Part shown: positions 43,411 through 52,021 of the stretch, piece after piece
How the letters are laid out: every line of letters begins with the position of its first letter
Numbering within the stretch: position 1 is the first letter of the stretch
DNA from: Chloroflexota bacterium
GTDB lineage: Bacteria; Chloroflexota; Anaerolineae; J036; Brachytrichaceae
Assembly: GCA_023382055.1 (NCBI GenBank)
Contig: JAMCQN010000043.1
Location: 1-52,045, forward strand
Direction of reading: 5' to 3'
DNA length: 52,045 nt
Notes under the pieces: model-generated
What the model was told of the DNA's origin: nothing
The model's database searches: none
The model's input: the letters and a program-made list of their open reading frames with translations, nothing else
Translations under genes and position numbers: made by a program

Positions 43411-44685
43411 TCAGCGCCGCTCGATTTTCGCTCCCAGCGCGCGCAGTTTGTCATCGAAGCGCTCGTAGCCGCGATCAATCTGCTGCACGTTGGAGATATG
43501 GCTCTGCCCGTTGGCGCACAGAGCCGCAATCACCAGCGCCACGCCGGCGCGGATATCGGGGCTTTGCACCAGTTCGCCGTGCAACCGGTTGGGGCCCTGC
43601 ACGATACAGCGATGTGGGTCGCACAACACGATGCGCGCCCCCATGCTGATCAGCTTATCCACAAAGTACAGCCGGCTCTCGAACATCTTCTCGTGTATGA
43701 GCACGGTGCCGTTGACCTGCGTGGCGGCCACCACCGCCAGGCTCATCGCATCGGCAGGGAATGCGGGCCAGGGATTATCGTCGATCTTCGGGATCGCGCC
43801 GTCCAGATCCATCTCAACCTGCAGTGTTTGGTCGCCCGGCACGAAAACGTCAGGCCCGCGCGACTCGAAACTGATACCCAGCCGACTGAGTATCAGGCGC
43901 GTCATGCCGAGATGTTCCGGGCTGGCATTGCGAATCCAAACGCCGTCGCCGCGCAATGCGCTGAGCACGATAAAGCTTGTCACCTCGATATTGTCTGCGC
44001 CAACGGTAAACTCAACGCCGTTGAGTTTGCTCACACCGCGTATTTTCAGCGTATTCGAACCGATATGGCGTATCTGTGCGCCCATCATATTCAGGCAGCG
44101 GCACAAATCCTGCACATGCGGCTCGCTGGCGGCGTTGCGTATGACCGTCTCGCCTTTGGAGAGCACGGCTGCCATGATGGCGTTCTCCGTGCCGGTCACG
44201 CTGGCTTCGTCCAACATGATATCGGCGCCAACAAGATGCCTGGCATGCAGGTCAAACCGGCCATTGATGTCGACTTCAGCGCCGAGCGCCTTCAACGCCA
44301 GGAAATGCGTATCGATGCGGCGGCGGCCGATCACATCGCCCCCCGGCGGCGGCAAAGTCACCATCCCTTCGCGCGCCAGCAGCGGCCCGGCCAGCAGGAT
44401 GCTGGCCCGTATGTCCTTGCACAGAATCGGGTCCAGCGCACACGAATGGAGCGAGGCTGCGTGCACGTGCACCGTGTTCGGTTCTTCCCACTCCACGGAT
44501 GCGCCCAGCGACTTCAACAGTTCAATCATCGTGTGCACATCGCGAATGGAGGGCACGTTGTGCAGCGTCATGGGTTGATCGGTCAATAGACAACACGCCA
44601 GAAGCGGAAGTGCGGCATTCTTGTTTCCGGATGACATCACTTCACCGCGCAAACAAACGCCGCCGTCTATTATGAATTCAGCCAT
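43411..44685 (-). CDS. murA: UDP-N-acetylglucosamine 1-carboxyvinyltransferase, Asp-type
   Basis: A 424-residue enolpyruvyl transferase for the first committed step of peptidoglycan synthesis. The N-terminal K22-N23 (SGNKNAALPLLA) and R93 region (DIRASILLAGP) are in place, as are the catalytic Asp in FPADAMSLAV and the C-terminal Arg in RAGVALVIAAL. In the catalytic loop the usual cysteine (E. coli Cys115) is D117, in PPPGGDVIGRR (codon GAT). Asp at this site occurs naturally in Mycobacterium and Chlamydia and gives active but fosfomycin-resistant enzyme. There is no second murA in the window. The gene sits between a PH-SHOCT protein and the 2H phosphoesterase. Confidence 0.94.
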   Translation of the reverse strand: MAEFIIDGGVCLRGEVMSSGNKNAALPLLACCLLTDQPMTLHNVPSIRDVHTMIELLKSLGASVEWEEPNTVHVHAASLHSCALDPILCKDIRASILLAGPLLAREGMVTLPPPGGDVIGRRRIDTHFLALKALGAEVDINGRFDLHARHLVGADIMLDEASVTGTENAIMAAVLSKGETVIRNAASEPHVQDLCRCLNMMGAQIRHIGSNTLKIRGVSKLNGVEFTVGADNIEVTSFIVLSALRGDGVWIRNASPEHLGMTRLILSRLGISFESRGPDVFVPGDQTLQVEMDLDGAIPKIDDNPWPAFPADAMSLAVVAATQVNGTVLIHEKMFESRLYFVDKLISMGARIVLCDPHRCIVQGPNRLHGELVQSPDIRAGVALVIAALCANGQSHISNVQQIDRGYERFDDKLRALGAKIERR

Positions 44686-44687
44686 GG

Positions 44688-45323
44688 CTATATTTGACTC
44701 ATCAATTTAGCGCGCTTTTCCTGAAATTCGGTTTCGGTAATCAGGCCTTTCTGGCGCAGATCCGCCAGTTCTTCGATCATCGCAGGGATATCGGAGTGCG
44801 TCGCCGGCCTGGCGCCGCTCACTGTGGCCTGCATGTCATCCATATCTCGCATGGCTTCCTTGGCATTCAGCATGGCGACCTTAAACTTCACGGGAGACAT
44901 GATGCGGTGAAGTTTGTTGATGCCCAGTTCGCTGCTGGTCAGTATTTCGAGGTCGCCGAAGTCCATGATGCGCCCCATGATCGATTGTGACAACACGACG
45001 TCATTGATCTTCTCCAGCGACGAGTCGATGATGTTTTTATTGATGATCCCCGCGGTCTGTATGATGCGGCGGTTGGTGACGAGGTACTCCTCGTTCGCCC
45101 AGTGTAACAGTGTGTGCACGAACACCGCGATCGGGATCGCCACAAATATCAGCCCGAATACGGCAAACGGCACTGTCGTCGCAATCAGCAGGCAAGCGCC
45201 CACAATAATCGCGATAATGATCAGCGTGAGAATGAATTGCGGGAACCATAGGAACCAATGTTGTCGCGCCCGAACCAGTACTTTTTCATTTGCACCCATC
45301 AGGGTATCGACATAACCGCCCAT
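44688..45323 (-). CDS. PH-like (bPH_2) membrane protein with SHOCT tail
   Basis: The 211-residue protein has two membrane helices near the N terminus (about 25-48 and 50-72) preceded by EKVLVRARQHWFLW, then a bacterial PH domain: EEYLVTNRRIIQTAGIINKN and SLEKINDVVLSQSIMGRIMDFGDLEI, with the family's 'I..I..v...qs..gr..gyG.i.i' pattern. The last 35 residues are a SHOCT motif (IEELADLRQKGLITETEFQEKR). YdbS-like relatives are membrane-associated and of unclear function. AGGAGG is 10 bases before the ATG. It is part of the run from lspA to murA. Confidence 0.9.
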   Translation of the reverse strand: MGGYVDTLMGANEKVLVRARQHWFLWFPQFILTLIIIAIIVGACLLIATTVPFAVFGLIFVAIPIAVFVHTLLHWANEEYLVTNRRIIQTAGIINKNIIDSSLEKINDVVLSQSIMGRIMDFGDLEILTSSELGINKLHRIMSPVKFKVAMLNAKEAMRDMDDMQATVSGARPATHSDIPAMIEELADLRQKGLITETEFQEKRAKLMSQI

Positions 45324-45337
45324 GTGTTCGTTTCCTC

Positions 45338-45898
45338 CTATCTCACCGCAGGTTGTGTTTCTTCCGTGCCGTTTTGTTGAGTATTACTACGTTCCCGTAT
45401 AAACGTGATGACAATCAGGAGAATGACACCGGACACGATGCAGATATCCGCAATATTGGACACCGGCCAGTCAAAGTTTATTTGTGGGATCTGGAAATGA
45501 ATAAAGTCGGTTACATAGCCCTGGCGCAGGCGATCGACCAGGTTACCCAGCGCGCCGGCAAGTTGCAGCCCAAGCGCCACGCGCGAAATCCAGTCTCCAG
45601 CAGGCAAGCGAGGCGCGTACACCACGATCAAAGCTGACACGACAACCGCGATGATAACGAAAAATAACCCGCCGTTCTGCAGTATGCTGAAGGCGGCGCC
45701 GGTGTTCTGCGTGCGCGTCAACGTCAGGTAAGGATTGAGCGCCTCTATCGGCACCGCTGTAAATCCAAGCGGTATCGTATTTTCAACCAGCCGTTTGGTC
45801 ACCTGGTCGATAGCCATCGCGATGATAGCCACCACGAGAAGCAGCAGGTGTTCCGCCAGGGAAGCCTTCTGGACCGGTGCGCCGTTAGTAGAATCCAT
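45338..45898 (-). CDS. lspA: Lipoprotein signal peptidase II
   Basis: A 186-residue aspartic protease that removes signal peptides from prolipoproteins after acylation. Four helices are seen. Motif I is IDQVTKRLVE, motif II NTGAAFSIL, motif III GALGNLVDRL with catalytic D122, and motif V SNIADICI with catalytic D151. All essential residues are present. Clients in this window include the lipoproteins at 9399, 9919, 28620 and 33270. The gene follows the unusual 618-residue LspA-like fusion by 17 bases and, as in many bacteria, lies downstream of ileS. Confidence 0.96.
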   Translation of the reverse strand: MDSTNGAPVQKASLAEHLLLLVVAIIAMAIDQVTKRLVENTIPLGFTAVPIEALNPYLTLTRTQNTGAAFSILQNGGLFFVIIAVVVSALIVVYAPRLPAGDWISRVALGLQLAGALGNLVDRLRQGYVTDFIHFQIPQINFDWPVSNIADICIVSGVILLIVITFIRERSNTQQNGTEETQPAVR

Positions 45899-45915
45899 GA
45901 ATACCTGATTATGGT

Positions 45916-47772
45916 TTATTCAGCAGCCTGTGGCAATGCAGAGCCGGGTCCGCGCAACAGAGACGCCACCAGCAGGGCTGCGCCAACTATCAACCCCACA
46001 TGCGCCAGGTTGAACACCGGCAGGCTGGCGATGTGGATGTAATTGAGGACATTGCCATATGCCAGACGATCCAGCAGGTTCGATGCGAGAGCGCCGACGA
46101 TCAGCCCGATGCTGATCGAATAGGCCTGGCGCCGTTGCAAACCGCCCCAGAATATGGAAATCATCACCGCCAGGACTAAACCGAACAACTCAGCGCCGAC
46201 TGCCAGCCCGTTTCCCAGAACACCGCCGAGCATGCTATTCGCTGGAAGCAACTGCGGCTGCAACAGACCGCCAAACAGCGGTCCATCGATAGCCTGGATC
46301 AGCAGCTTGCCAACGCGATCCAGCATGAATACGCTGGCCGCTGCGCTGGCCGTCGCCATGTAGGGTGAACTGAGCAGCCAACTGGCATCGCTGGCGGGGC
46401 TTGCCGCCGCGCGTGTCTGCACCGATGTCCGCGCAGAACGCCCCGGTCGCGCGCGTGTCAGTGGGCCTGACTGCACGGCGTTGCGTTCTTCATTCACAGC
46501 GCTGGGATCGATCAGACGCAGGCCGATCGCCAGCTCGCGCACATCGATACTCGAAAATTCCGGCTCAGCCGTAAAGATGCCGACTAATCTCGGATGCTTA
46601 CCGCTCTGGATAATCCACTCCTGGTAAGCATCGCTGGTCGCATCGCCATGTGCGGCGCGTTCCAGGTTGACGAGTACCTGCGCATCGTAACGAACCGTTT
46701 CATAAAGAGCTGGCGCGACGGCTCGCAGGGCGATGAATTTTGCGACCAGGCTGGTCGAAATATCGGCGCTTAAGCCTTCTTCATTCCGCCGCATTACAAC
46801 CTGCATAGCCGTGCGCCACTGCGATGTGGCGGTCACGATGGCGTTCACGTTGGGCTGCAGCGCGTCACGGATGATGTTGGCGCTCGCAGTCGGCACATCG
46901 GTGATGCGCGTTGCTCCCGCACTCACAGGCGTCTCCGCGGGCAGGACCGGCCGTACAAAATCGCGTGTCTGGATCGGCGATGTCCGGTCAATAAAAGGGG
47001 TCTGGTTGGTGATCTCCACACGGCGCGTCAGCCAGTTAGTCAGCAACTCTTTGCCATTGACAGCGCCTGTGCTCAGGCTGAGCTTGGCGATGAGCGCGGC
47101 TTCACTGGCGGCCAGCAATACGGCGCAGCCGGGCGCGTTGCAGAAATACTGCGTGGCTTCAAGCCACTGAGCAGCATCTTGCGGCTCCGCTTCATCCACC
47201 CGGTCCAGCACGACGAGCAACACCGAATTGGCCAGCGAAATGGTATTCAAGATCAGTTTCGGGAATACCGTCCTGAACCGCTTGGCAAAAACAACGGCAG
47301 GTTGCGCGGCAGCGGCCGGGTCGCGCCGGTAAACCCGCACCAGGCGGCTGATCTCATTGCGCAACTCGCTCAGGGTGCTGCGCTCGGTGGGCATGGCGCT
47401 TTCTGTCAGCAACTCGATGATGCTGAAGATGAGATAGTGCCACGGCAACATGCCCTCCGGCGCCGCCGCCGTGTCGATGCGCAGACCAACCACCTTGCGG
47501 TGCTCGGGAGTGCGCACTTTGCGCGACTCGGCCGGGCGGACCAGATGCTCTAATATGGCGCTGCGGTCGGTTTGCCTAGATGCAAAGAATCCAATCCGTA
47601 CCGCGGAAGTCGATCGATCCAGCGGCGTCACCAACTGGCCAAGTACGCGCACCTGCTCAAGGGTCAGTGATTGAGCCAGAGATACAAAGTCGCTCCCGGC
47701 ATCCGCCAGGCGCACATCAATCTTAGGTTCAGATTGTAGACCGCTGCGCTGAACTGAAGTATCGGTTTGCAT
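45916..47772 (-). CDS. Novel fusion: degenerate KAP/STAND-like NTPase domain plus LspA-like membrane domain
   Basis: This 618-residue protein has no single known family. Residues 55-260 follow a KAP/STAND NTPase plan: strand and loop VRIGFFASRQTDRSA in the place of Walker A, a helix after RKVVGLRID, and a Walker-B-like strand LLVVLDRVDEAEP (D190, D193) followed by a helix and the strand CAVLLAAS. The P-loop Gly and Lys are absent. After a linker (about 425-465) residues 470-608 carry four helices that line up with LspA: LDRVGK (484-489), SNLLDRL with D568, and VFNLAHVGL where H591 replaces the second catalytic Asp. It therefore looks like a double pseudoenzyme. It sits between ileS and lspA, 17 bases before lspA. 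A role in regulating or assisting lipoprotein processing is inferred from position only. Confidence 0.75.
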   Translation of the reverse strand: MQTDTSVQRSGLQSEPKIDVRLADAGSDFVSLAQSLTLEQVRVLGQLVTPLDRSTSAVRIGFFASRQTDRSAILEHLVRPAESRKVRTPEHRKVVGLRIDTAAAPEGMLPWHYLIFSIIELLTESAMPTERSTLSELRNEISRLVRVYRRDPAAAAQPAVVFAKRFRTVFPKLILNTISLANSVLLVVLDRVDEAEPQDAAQWLEATQYFCNAPGCAVLLAASEAALIAKLSLSTGAVNGKELLTNWLTRRVEITNQTPFIDRTSPIQTRDFVRPVLPAETPVSAGATRITDVPTASANIIRDALQPNVNAIVTATSQWRTAMQVVMRRNEEGLSADISTSLVAKFIALRAVAPALYETVRYDAQVLVNLERAAHGDATSDAYQEWIIQSGKHPRLVGIFTAEPEFSSIDVRELAIGLRLIDPSAVNEERNAVQSGPLTRARPGRSARTSVQTRAAASPASDASWLLSSPYMATASAAASVFMLDRVGKLLIQAIDGPLFGGLLQPQLLPANSMLGGVLGNGLAVGAELFGLVLAVMISIFWGGLQRRQAYSISIGLIVGALASNLLDRLAYGNVLNYIHIASLPVFNLAHVGLIVGAALLVASLLRGPGSALPQAAE

Positions 47773-47834
47773 GGCTTACTTCCCGCCTCTGTCAATAACT
47801 GCACCTGACACTCGAATCTTCGACAAGCGCCGCC

Positions 47835-50800
47835 TCAGACCTTGACAATGCCTATTGTAAGCGATTCACCGTCGAAACTATCTGAAGCCGCCTTCCCCGC
47901 TGGGAACTCACTCTTCTCAAGTCTCACTGATAAGGTTTCGGTACGAATATAATCAGAGAATACTGAGAATGCCGCCTCTAGTTTAGCACTAGCTGAGTAT
48001 TCTGTCATTATGCGATCAGTAAGTTCTAAGCCGGCCTCTTTACGCAAGTCATTGAGATGGCGCACGACTTCGCGCGCCAGTCCTTCGTACTCCAGTTTCT
48101 CCGTAAGTTTGGTATCCAGAGCAACAACGATACCTTCCTCGCCTGCCACGATAAGGCCCTCGCGCGGCATGGCCTGTACCAGGATATCCTCAGGCGCCAG
48201 TGTTACCGCGTGGCCATTGACCTGCACAGCGACGGGTTGCTGCGCCTTAACGGCGGCGGCGACGGCGAACGGATCGAGGGCTGCAAGTGCAGCGCGCACC
48301 TTCGGGAAGTCGCCGGCGAATTTCGGGCCCAGCTTACGGCTATCCGGCATGATCTTATAGGTGACCAGGTCGCTCTCCCGCTCGACAAACTCGATTCCCT
48401 TCACATTTAACTCGTCGGATATCACGTCGGCGTGTTCACGGATTGCGGCACGGGCCGACTCATCGGCGACAACCATGGCGCGCGCCAGCGGCTGGCGCAG
48501 TTTCACCTTGGATTGCGCACGGGTGCTGTGGCCGAGATTGACGGTTCGCCGCGCGATTTCCGTCTCGCGCAGCAGGTTGACCTCATCCGGTGTGAGCGCC
48601 CGTGGAACCGGATAGCTCTGATGATGTACGCTGGCAATGGTATCTGCGGTTGATATCGCTTGCTGGTATGCCAGGTTCTGCCACATGACTTCGCTGATAA
48701 ACGGCGCGAACGGCGCCAGCAGGCGACAGAGGGTCGTCAAAACTTCGTATAGCGTGGAATAAGCCGCCTGCTTGTCGGCATCGGTCTCGCTGCGCCAGAA
48801 ACGCCTGCGCGACCGGCGCACGAACCAGTTCGACAGATCATCCACAAATTTCTCGATCGCGAATGCGGCCGTGCGGGCATCGTAATCCTGCAACGCCTGG
48901 TTGGTCGCGCCGACCACTTCCGACAACCGCGCCAGTATCCATTTATCCAGACCCTGCAACTGCAGCGCCGCGGCAGAGCCAGCGCCGGCGGGTGGGGTCC
49001 ACTTGTCGATATTGGCATAGTTGACAAAGAAGGAGTACACGTTCCACAACGGGATGAAGAACGATCTGCGGACTTCATCCAGTACCTCATAACCGAACCA
49101 CAGGTTGTCATCGTAGCGTTGGCGCGCATACACCCAGCGCATCATATCAGCGCCGGCTTTCTCAGCCGCTTCGTTAAACTCGATCATATTGCCGGACGAT
49201 TTGTGCATCGGCTGGCCCTTCGAGTCGAGCAAAGTAGCGAAGCCCAGCACCGTCTGGGTCGGCTTCTGGCCTTCCAGCACGGTGCTCATGGCGATGAGCG
49301 CATAGAACCAGTTGCGGAACTGTCCGGGGAAGCTTTCGGTGATGAAGTTCGCGGGAAACCAGGTGCGCCAGTAATCCGGATCGCGGCGGTATTGCATGGT
49401 GGAGAACGCCACAATGCCGGCATCCAGCCACGGATTCCCCACATCCGGCACGCGCGTCCCAATCTGGCCCGTTACAGGATGGCGAATCTTCACTTTATCG
49501 ACGTGCGGGCGGTGCGGGGAATGTCCGTCAAACTCCTCCCAGCCTTCCACCGCGCGCGCCTGCAACTCCTCACGGCTGCCGATGACTTCGAAAGTGCCAT
49601 CCGGATATTCCCAGATGGGCAGCGCCAGACCCCAGTAGCGCTTTTTCGAGATCATCCAGTCGTGCATATTCTTCAGCCAGTCCAGCTCGCGTTCCTTGCC
49701 GAAGGAGGGAACCCAGTTGATTTGCTCGGAAACGCGCATCATATCGTGGCGCAACTGGTCCATCGAGATATACCACTCATCGACCAGGCGGTACACCAGC
49801 GGTGCGCCGCAGCGCCAGCAATGCGGATATCGGTGCGTATATTTATCTGTGCGATAGAAATTGCCATCCGATCTGAGCAATTCCATGACGAGAGGCGCGA
49901 CGTCATGGGCATACTTTCCCGCCAGCGGTCCGAAGCCATCCACATAGATGCCATCTTCGTTCAATGGCGCAACGGAAGGCGAATCGAATTTCCGTCCGAG
50001 ATGGAAGTCCTCAGGGCCGCAACCGGGAGCAATATGGACGATCCCCGTACCTTCGGCTTCGCCTACCTCGTCCCACTCAATCACCTTGTGATCAAACACC
50101 GGCAATGCCGGGTGGCGCTCCGTCCAGACGCGCTGGGCTTCGTTCCACGCCGGCAACTGGTCGAATAAACCGCGGTAGGTCCAGCCCACCATGCCGGCGC
50201 CGTTTATCTCGCCCAGCAGTTGGTATTCGCCTTTCAGATTGCCCAGCGTGCCGGTGCTGAGGATATAAACCGCATCGGCCTGCTTCACAATGGCGTAGCG
50301 CAGCGCCGGTCCCACGGCAGCCATCACGTTAGCGGGCAGCGTCCACGGCGTGGTCGTCCACACCAGCAGGTATTTCGCGCCATTCCGGTCAAAGGCGTCT
50401 TTCGCCTCGGGCGATTGCCACGTTGCGCCGGACGCGTCAAACGACGTCAGCGTCAGGCGCGCAACGACAGAGGGATCGGTGCGATCCCTGTACCCTTCGG
50501 TGTCGATCTCATGCTGGCTGATGCCGGTAGCGCAGCGGGGGCACCAGGGGATCACATCGGAGCCGCGATAGACCCAGCCGCGCTCCGCGCATTTCTTCAG
50601 GAAACCCCAGATCTGGTAGTTGTTTTCGTCGCTGAAGGTGAAATAGGAACCGCCCAGTTCAGGAGATCCTAACCGCCCAATCAGTTGCTCCACCGTGCCG
50701 TGAATCTGCCTGCGGCCGGCGGGGCCCGTGCGTTCGAGCGTGATGTGTTGTTCCGGATCCTGGACGATTTTCTCCGCCAGCATGCGCAATTCGGAGCTAT

Positions 50801-51239
50801 CGTTCCAGTCCATCCAGTAACCCAGGCGGATCGATTGCTCGGTCTGCATGGCCGCCGAATTCAACACGCGCTGCTTGCACAGGTTTATGAACTGCTGAAT
50901 CCCATTTGTCTCGATGTCGCGCTTGGTCTTATAGCCCAGATCGCGTTCCACATTGACCTCGACCCAGAGCCCCTGGCAATCAAACCCGTTTTGCCAGCGT
51001 TCGTTTCTGCCCAGCATGGCATAGTACCGTTGCCACATATCCTTGTAAGTGCGCCCCCAGGCGTGATGCACACCCATCGGATTATTCGCCGTAATCGGGC
51101 CGTCGAGAAACGAGTAACGCTGCCCTGCGTTGGCGCGCAGACTGCGCAAGCGCTCAAATGCCTGCGTGCGTTGCCAGAATGCCAATACCTCGCGCTCCTG
51201 CGCGGCAAAACTCACTTGTGTCGGGACCGGTTGAAACAT
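47835..51239 (-). CDS. ileS: Isoleucyl-tRNA synthetase
   Basis: An 1134-residue class I synthetase. The HIGH signature is the variant G56-V-H-H59 (NNPMGVHHAWGRTYKD), and the KMSKS signature is M678-H-K680-S-S (PMHKSSGN). The editing domain lies between, with TTPWTLPANV. A zinc-knuckle-like YPHCWRCG is near residue 465, and the catalytic core has MISKKRYWGLALPIWE. The anticodon domain has LSNWFVRRSRRRFW, and the long C-terminal extension ends with DLRKEAGLELTDRIM. This is the longer, eukaryote-like IleRS type. GGAG is 12 bases before the ATG; TATCAT (51277-51282, minus) is a possible -10. It heads the run toward lspA and murA. Confidence 0.95.
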   Translation of the reverse strand: MFQPVPTQVSFAAQEREVLAFWQRTQAFERLRSLRANAGQRYSFLDGPITANNPMGVHHAWGRTYKDMWQRYYAMLGRNERWQNGFDCQGLWVEVNVERDLGYKTKRDIETNGIQQFINLCKQRVLNSAAMQTEQSIRLGYWMDWNDSSELRMLAEKIVQDPEQHITLERTGPAGRRQIHGTVEQLIGRLGSPELGGSYFTFSDENNYQIWGFLKKCAERGWVYRGSDVIPWCPRCATGISQHEIDTEGYRDRTDPSVVARLTLTSFDASGATWQSPEAKDAFDRNGAKYLLVWTTTPWTLPANVMAAVGPALRYAIVKQADAVYILSTGTLGNLKGEYQLLGEINGAGMVGWTYRGLFDQLPAWNEAQRVWTERHPALPVFDHKVIEWDEVGEAEGTGIVHIAPGCGPEDFHLGRKFDSPSVAPLNEDGIYVDGFGPLAGKYAHDVAPLVMELLRSDGNFYRTDKYTHRYPHCWRCGAPLVYRLVDEWYISMDQLRHDMMRVSEQINWVPSFGKERELDWLKNMHDWMISKKRYWGLALPIWEYPDGTFEVIGSREELQARAVEGWEEFDGHSPHRPHVDKVKIRHPVTGQIGTRVPDVGNPWLDAGIVAFSTMQYRRDPDYWRTWFPANFITESFPGQFRNWFYALIAMSTVLEGQKPTQTVLGFATLLDSKGQPMHKSSGNMIEFNEAAEKAGADMMRWVYARQRYDDNLWFGYEVLDEVRRSFFIPLWNVYSFFVNYANIDKWTPPAGAGSAAALQLQGLDKWILARLSEVVGATNQALQDYDARTAAFAIEKFVDDLSNWFVRRSRRRFWRSETDADKQAAYSTLYEVLTTLCRLLAPFAPFISEVMWQNLAYQQAISTADTIASVHHQSYPVPRALTPDEVNLLRETEIARRTVNLGHSTRAQSKVKLRQPLARAMVVADESARAAIREHADVISDELNVKGIEFVERESDLVTYKIMPDSRKLGPKFAGDFPKVRAALAALDPFAVAAAVKAQQPVAVQVNGHAVTLAPEDILVQAMPREGLIVAGEEGIVVALDTKLTEKLEYEGLAREVVRHLNDLRKEAGLELTDRIMTEYSASAKLEAAFSVFSDYIRTETLSVRLEKSEFPAGKAASDSFDGESLTIGIVKV

Positions 51240-51322
51240 GACGCGATGTGCTCCTATTCCTCACTTAAACGGAAAGATGATACACCATCCCCGTTTCTGA
51301 CATCGTTTTGCCGCCCCTCCCA

Positions 51323-51328
51323 TATAAT
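51323..51328 (+). promoter_or_regulatory. -10 box immediately before the Pro/Thr-rich membrane protein gene
   Basis: TATAAT ends 4 bases before the ATG at 51333 and 10 before the in-frame ATG at 51339. A transcript would start at about the start codon, and no ribosome site is present. Confidence 0.4.
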
Positions 51329-51332
51329 AGCT

Positions 51333-51908
51333 ATGCTGATGCAGAACCTATCAAACCTACTCGCTCGCCGCAGAGCCACCTACAGCGTGCTCATTGGAAT
51401 CATCCTGTTGACGCTGCCTTGTTATATCATCGGCGCTATCGCTCTGGCCATCGCGCCACGCAACCCGGCCGGATCGCCCACCCCGCAGGCCACAGCCACC
51501 CTGTTCATATTCGCATCTGCAACGGCGGGCAACATGGCTCCAACGCCCACGTTGGGAGACGTGCCAACGCAATTCGTCCCGCCAACACGCACACCCAGGC
51601 CGGAGAGCACGGCATCAGCGACGCCCACACATGAGCCATCTCCAACAGGTCTGCCCAGCGCCACACCGACGGAGACGGCCATCGCCACGCCTACCAGCAC
51701 GGTGACTCCGCCGACGCCGCCGACTTCGACGCCCACGGCCACCGAATTACCGCCGACGCCGACAAAGACCGAAACGCCATCCCCGCCGACGGAGACGGCG
51801 ACAGTGCAACACACCCCGACGTCGATATTTACGGTTGTAGTGACGGTGATTCATAAAGCGCCATCGGAAACACCGACATTCACGCCGACGCCAACCGCAC
51901 AACCTTAA
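51333..51908 (+). CDS. Single-pass membrane protein with Thr/Pro-rich extracellular tail
   Basis: The 191-residue protein has a short N terminus with basic RRR, one transmembrane helix (about 18-39: SVLIGIILLTLPCYIIGAIA), and a tail of about 145 residues made mostly of Thr, Pro, Ser and Ala in TPT/PPT-like repeats, with a short hydrophobic patch IFTVVVTVI near 170-178. There is no recognisable enzymatic domain. Such tails in Chloroflexota are cell-surface stalks, often with O-glycosylation sites. A longer open frame on this strand begins at 50685, but its first 600 bases are antisense to ileS. Function unknown. Confidence 0.7.
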   Translation: MLMQNLSNLLARRRATYSVLIGIILLTLPCYIIGAIALAIAPRNPAGSPTPQATATLFIFASATAGNMAPTPTLGDVPTQFVPPTRTPRPESTASATPTHEPSPTGLPSATPTETAIATPTSTVTPPTPPTSTPTATELPPTPTKTETPSPPTETATVQHTPTSIFTVVVTVIHKAPSETPTFTPTPTAQP

Positions 51909-51941
51909 CTAGAACTAGGTGAGGGTTGGTCATAAATCGAA

Positions 51942-51972
51942 GGCCGCGCCCAGGCACAGCCTAAACGCGGCC
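51942..51972 (+). terminator. GC-rich hairpin after the membrane protein gene
   Basis: GGCCGCG (51942-51948) pairs with CGCGGCC (51966-51972), and inside the loop AGGC-ACA-GCCT (51952-51962) forms a second small stem. It lies 34 bases after the stop at 51908. No T run follows, so it may be a rho-independent-like structure of weak strength or an mRNA stabiliser. Confidence 0.35.
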
Positions 51973-52021
51973 GCCGCCATATCATTGAGGTTGCTACACA
52001 TCAGAGTATGGAGGCACCCTC

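Noticed and set aside
43490..44589. Two long plus-strand open frames (about 362 codons each)
   Set aside because: Both are antisense to murA and lack any domain character.
47785..47800. TTGACA on the minus strand before the LspA-like fusion gene
   Set aside because: No -10 box at suitable spacing, and the gene follows ileS closely with its own ribosome site, so read-through is more likely.
50685..51332. Long N-terminal part of the plus-strand frame ending at 51908
   Set aside because: It is antisense to ileS; the membrane protein proper begins at 51333, where composition changes.
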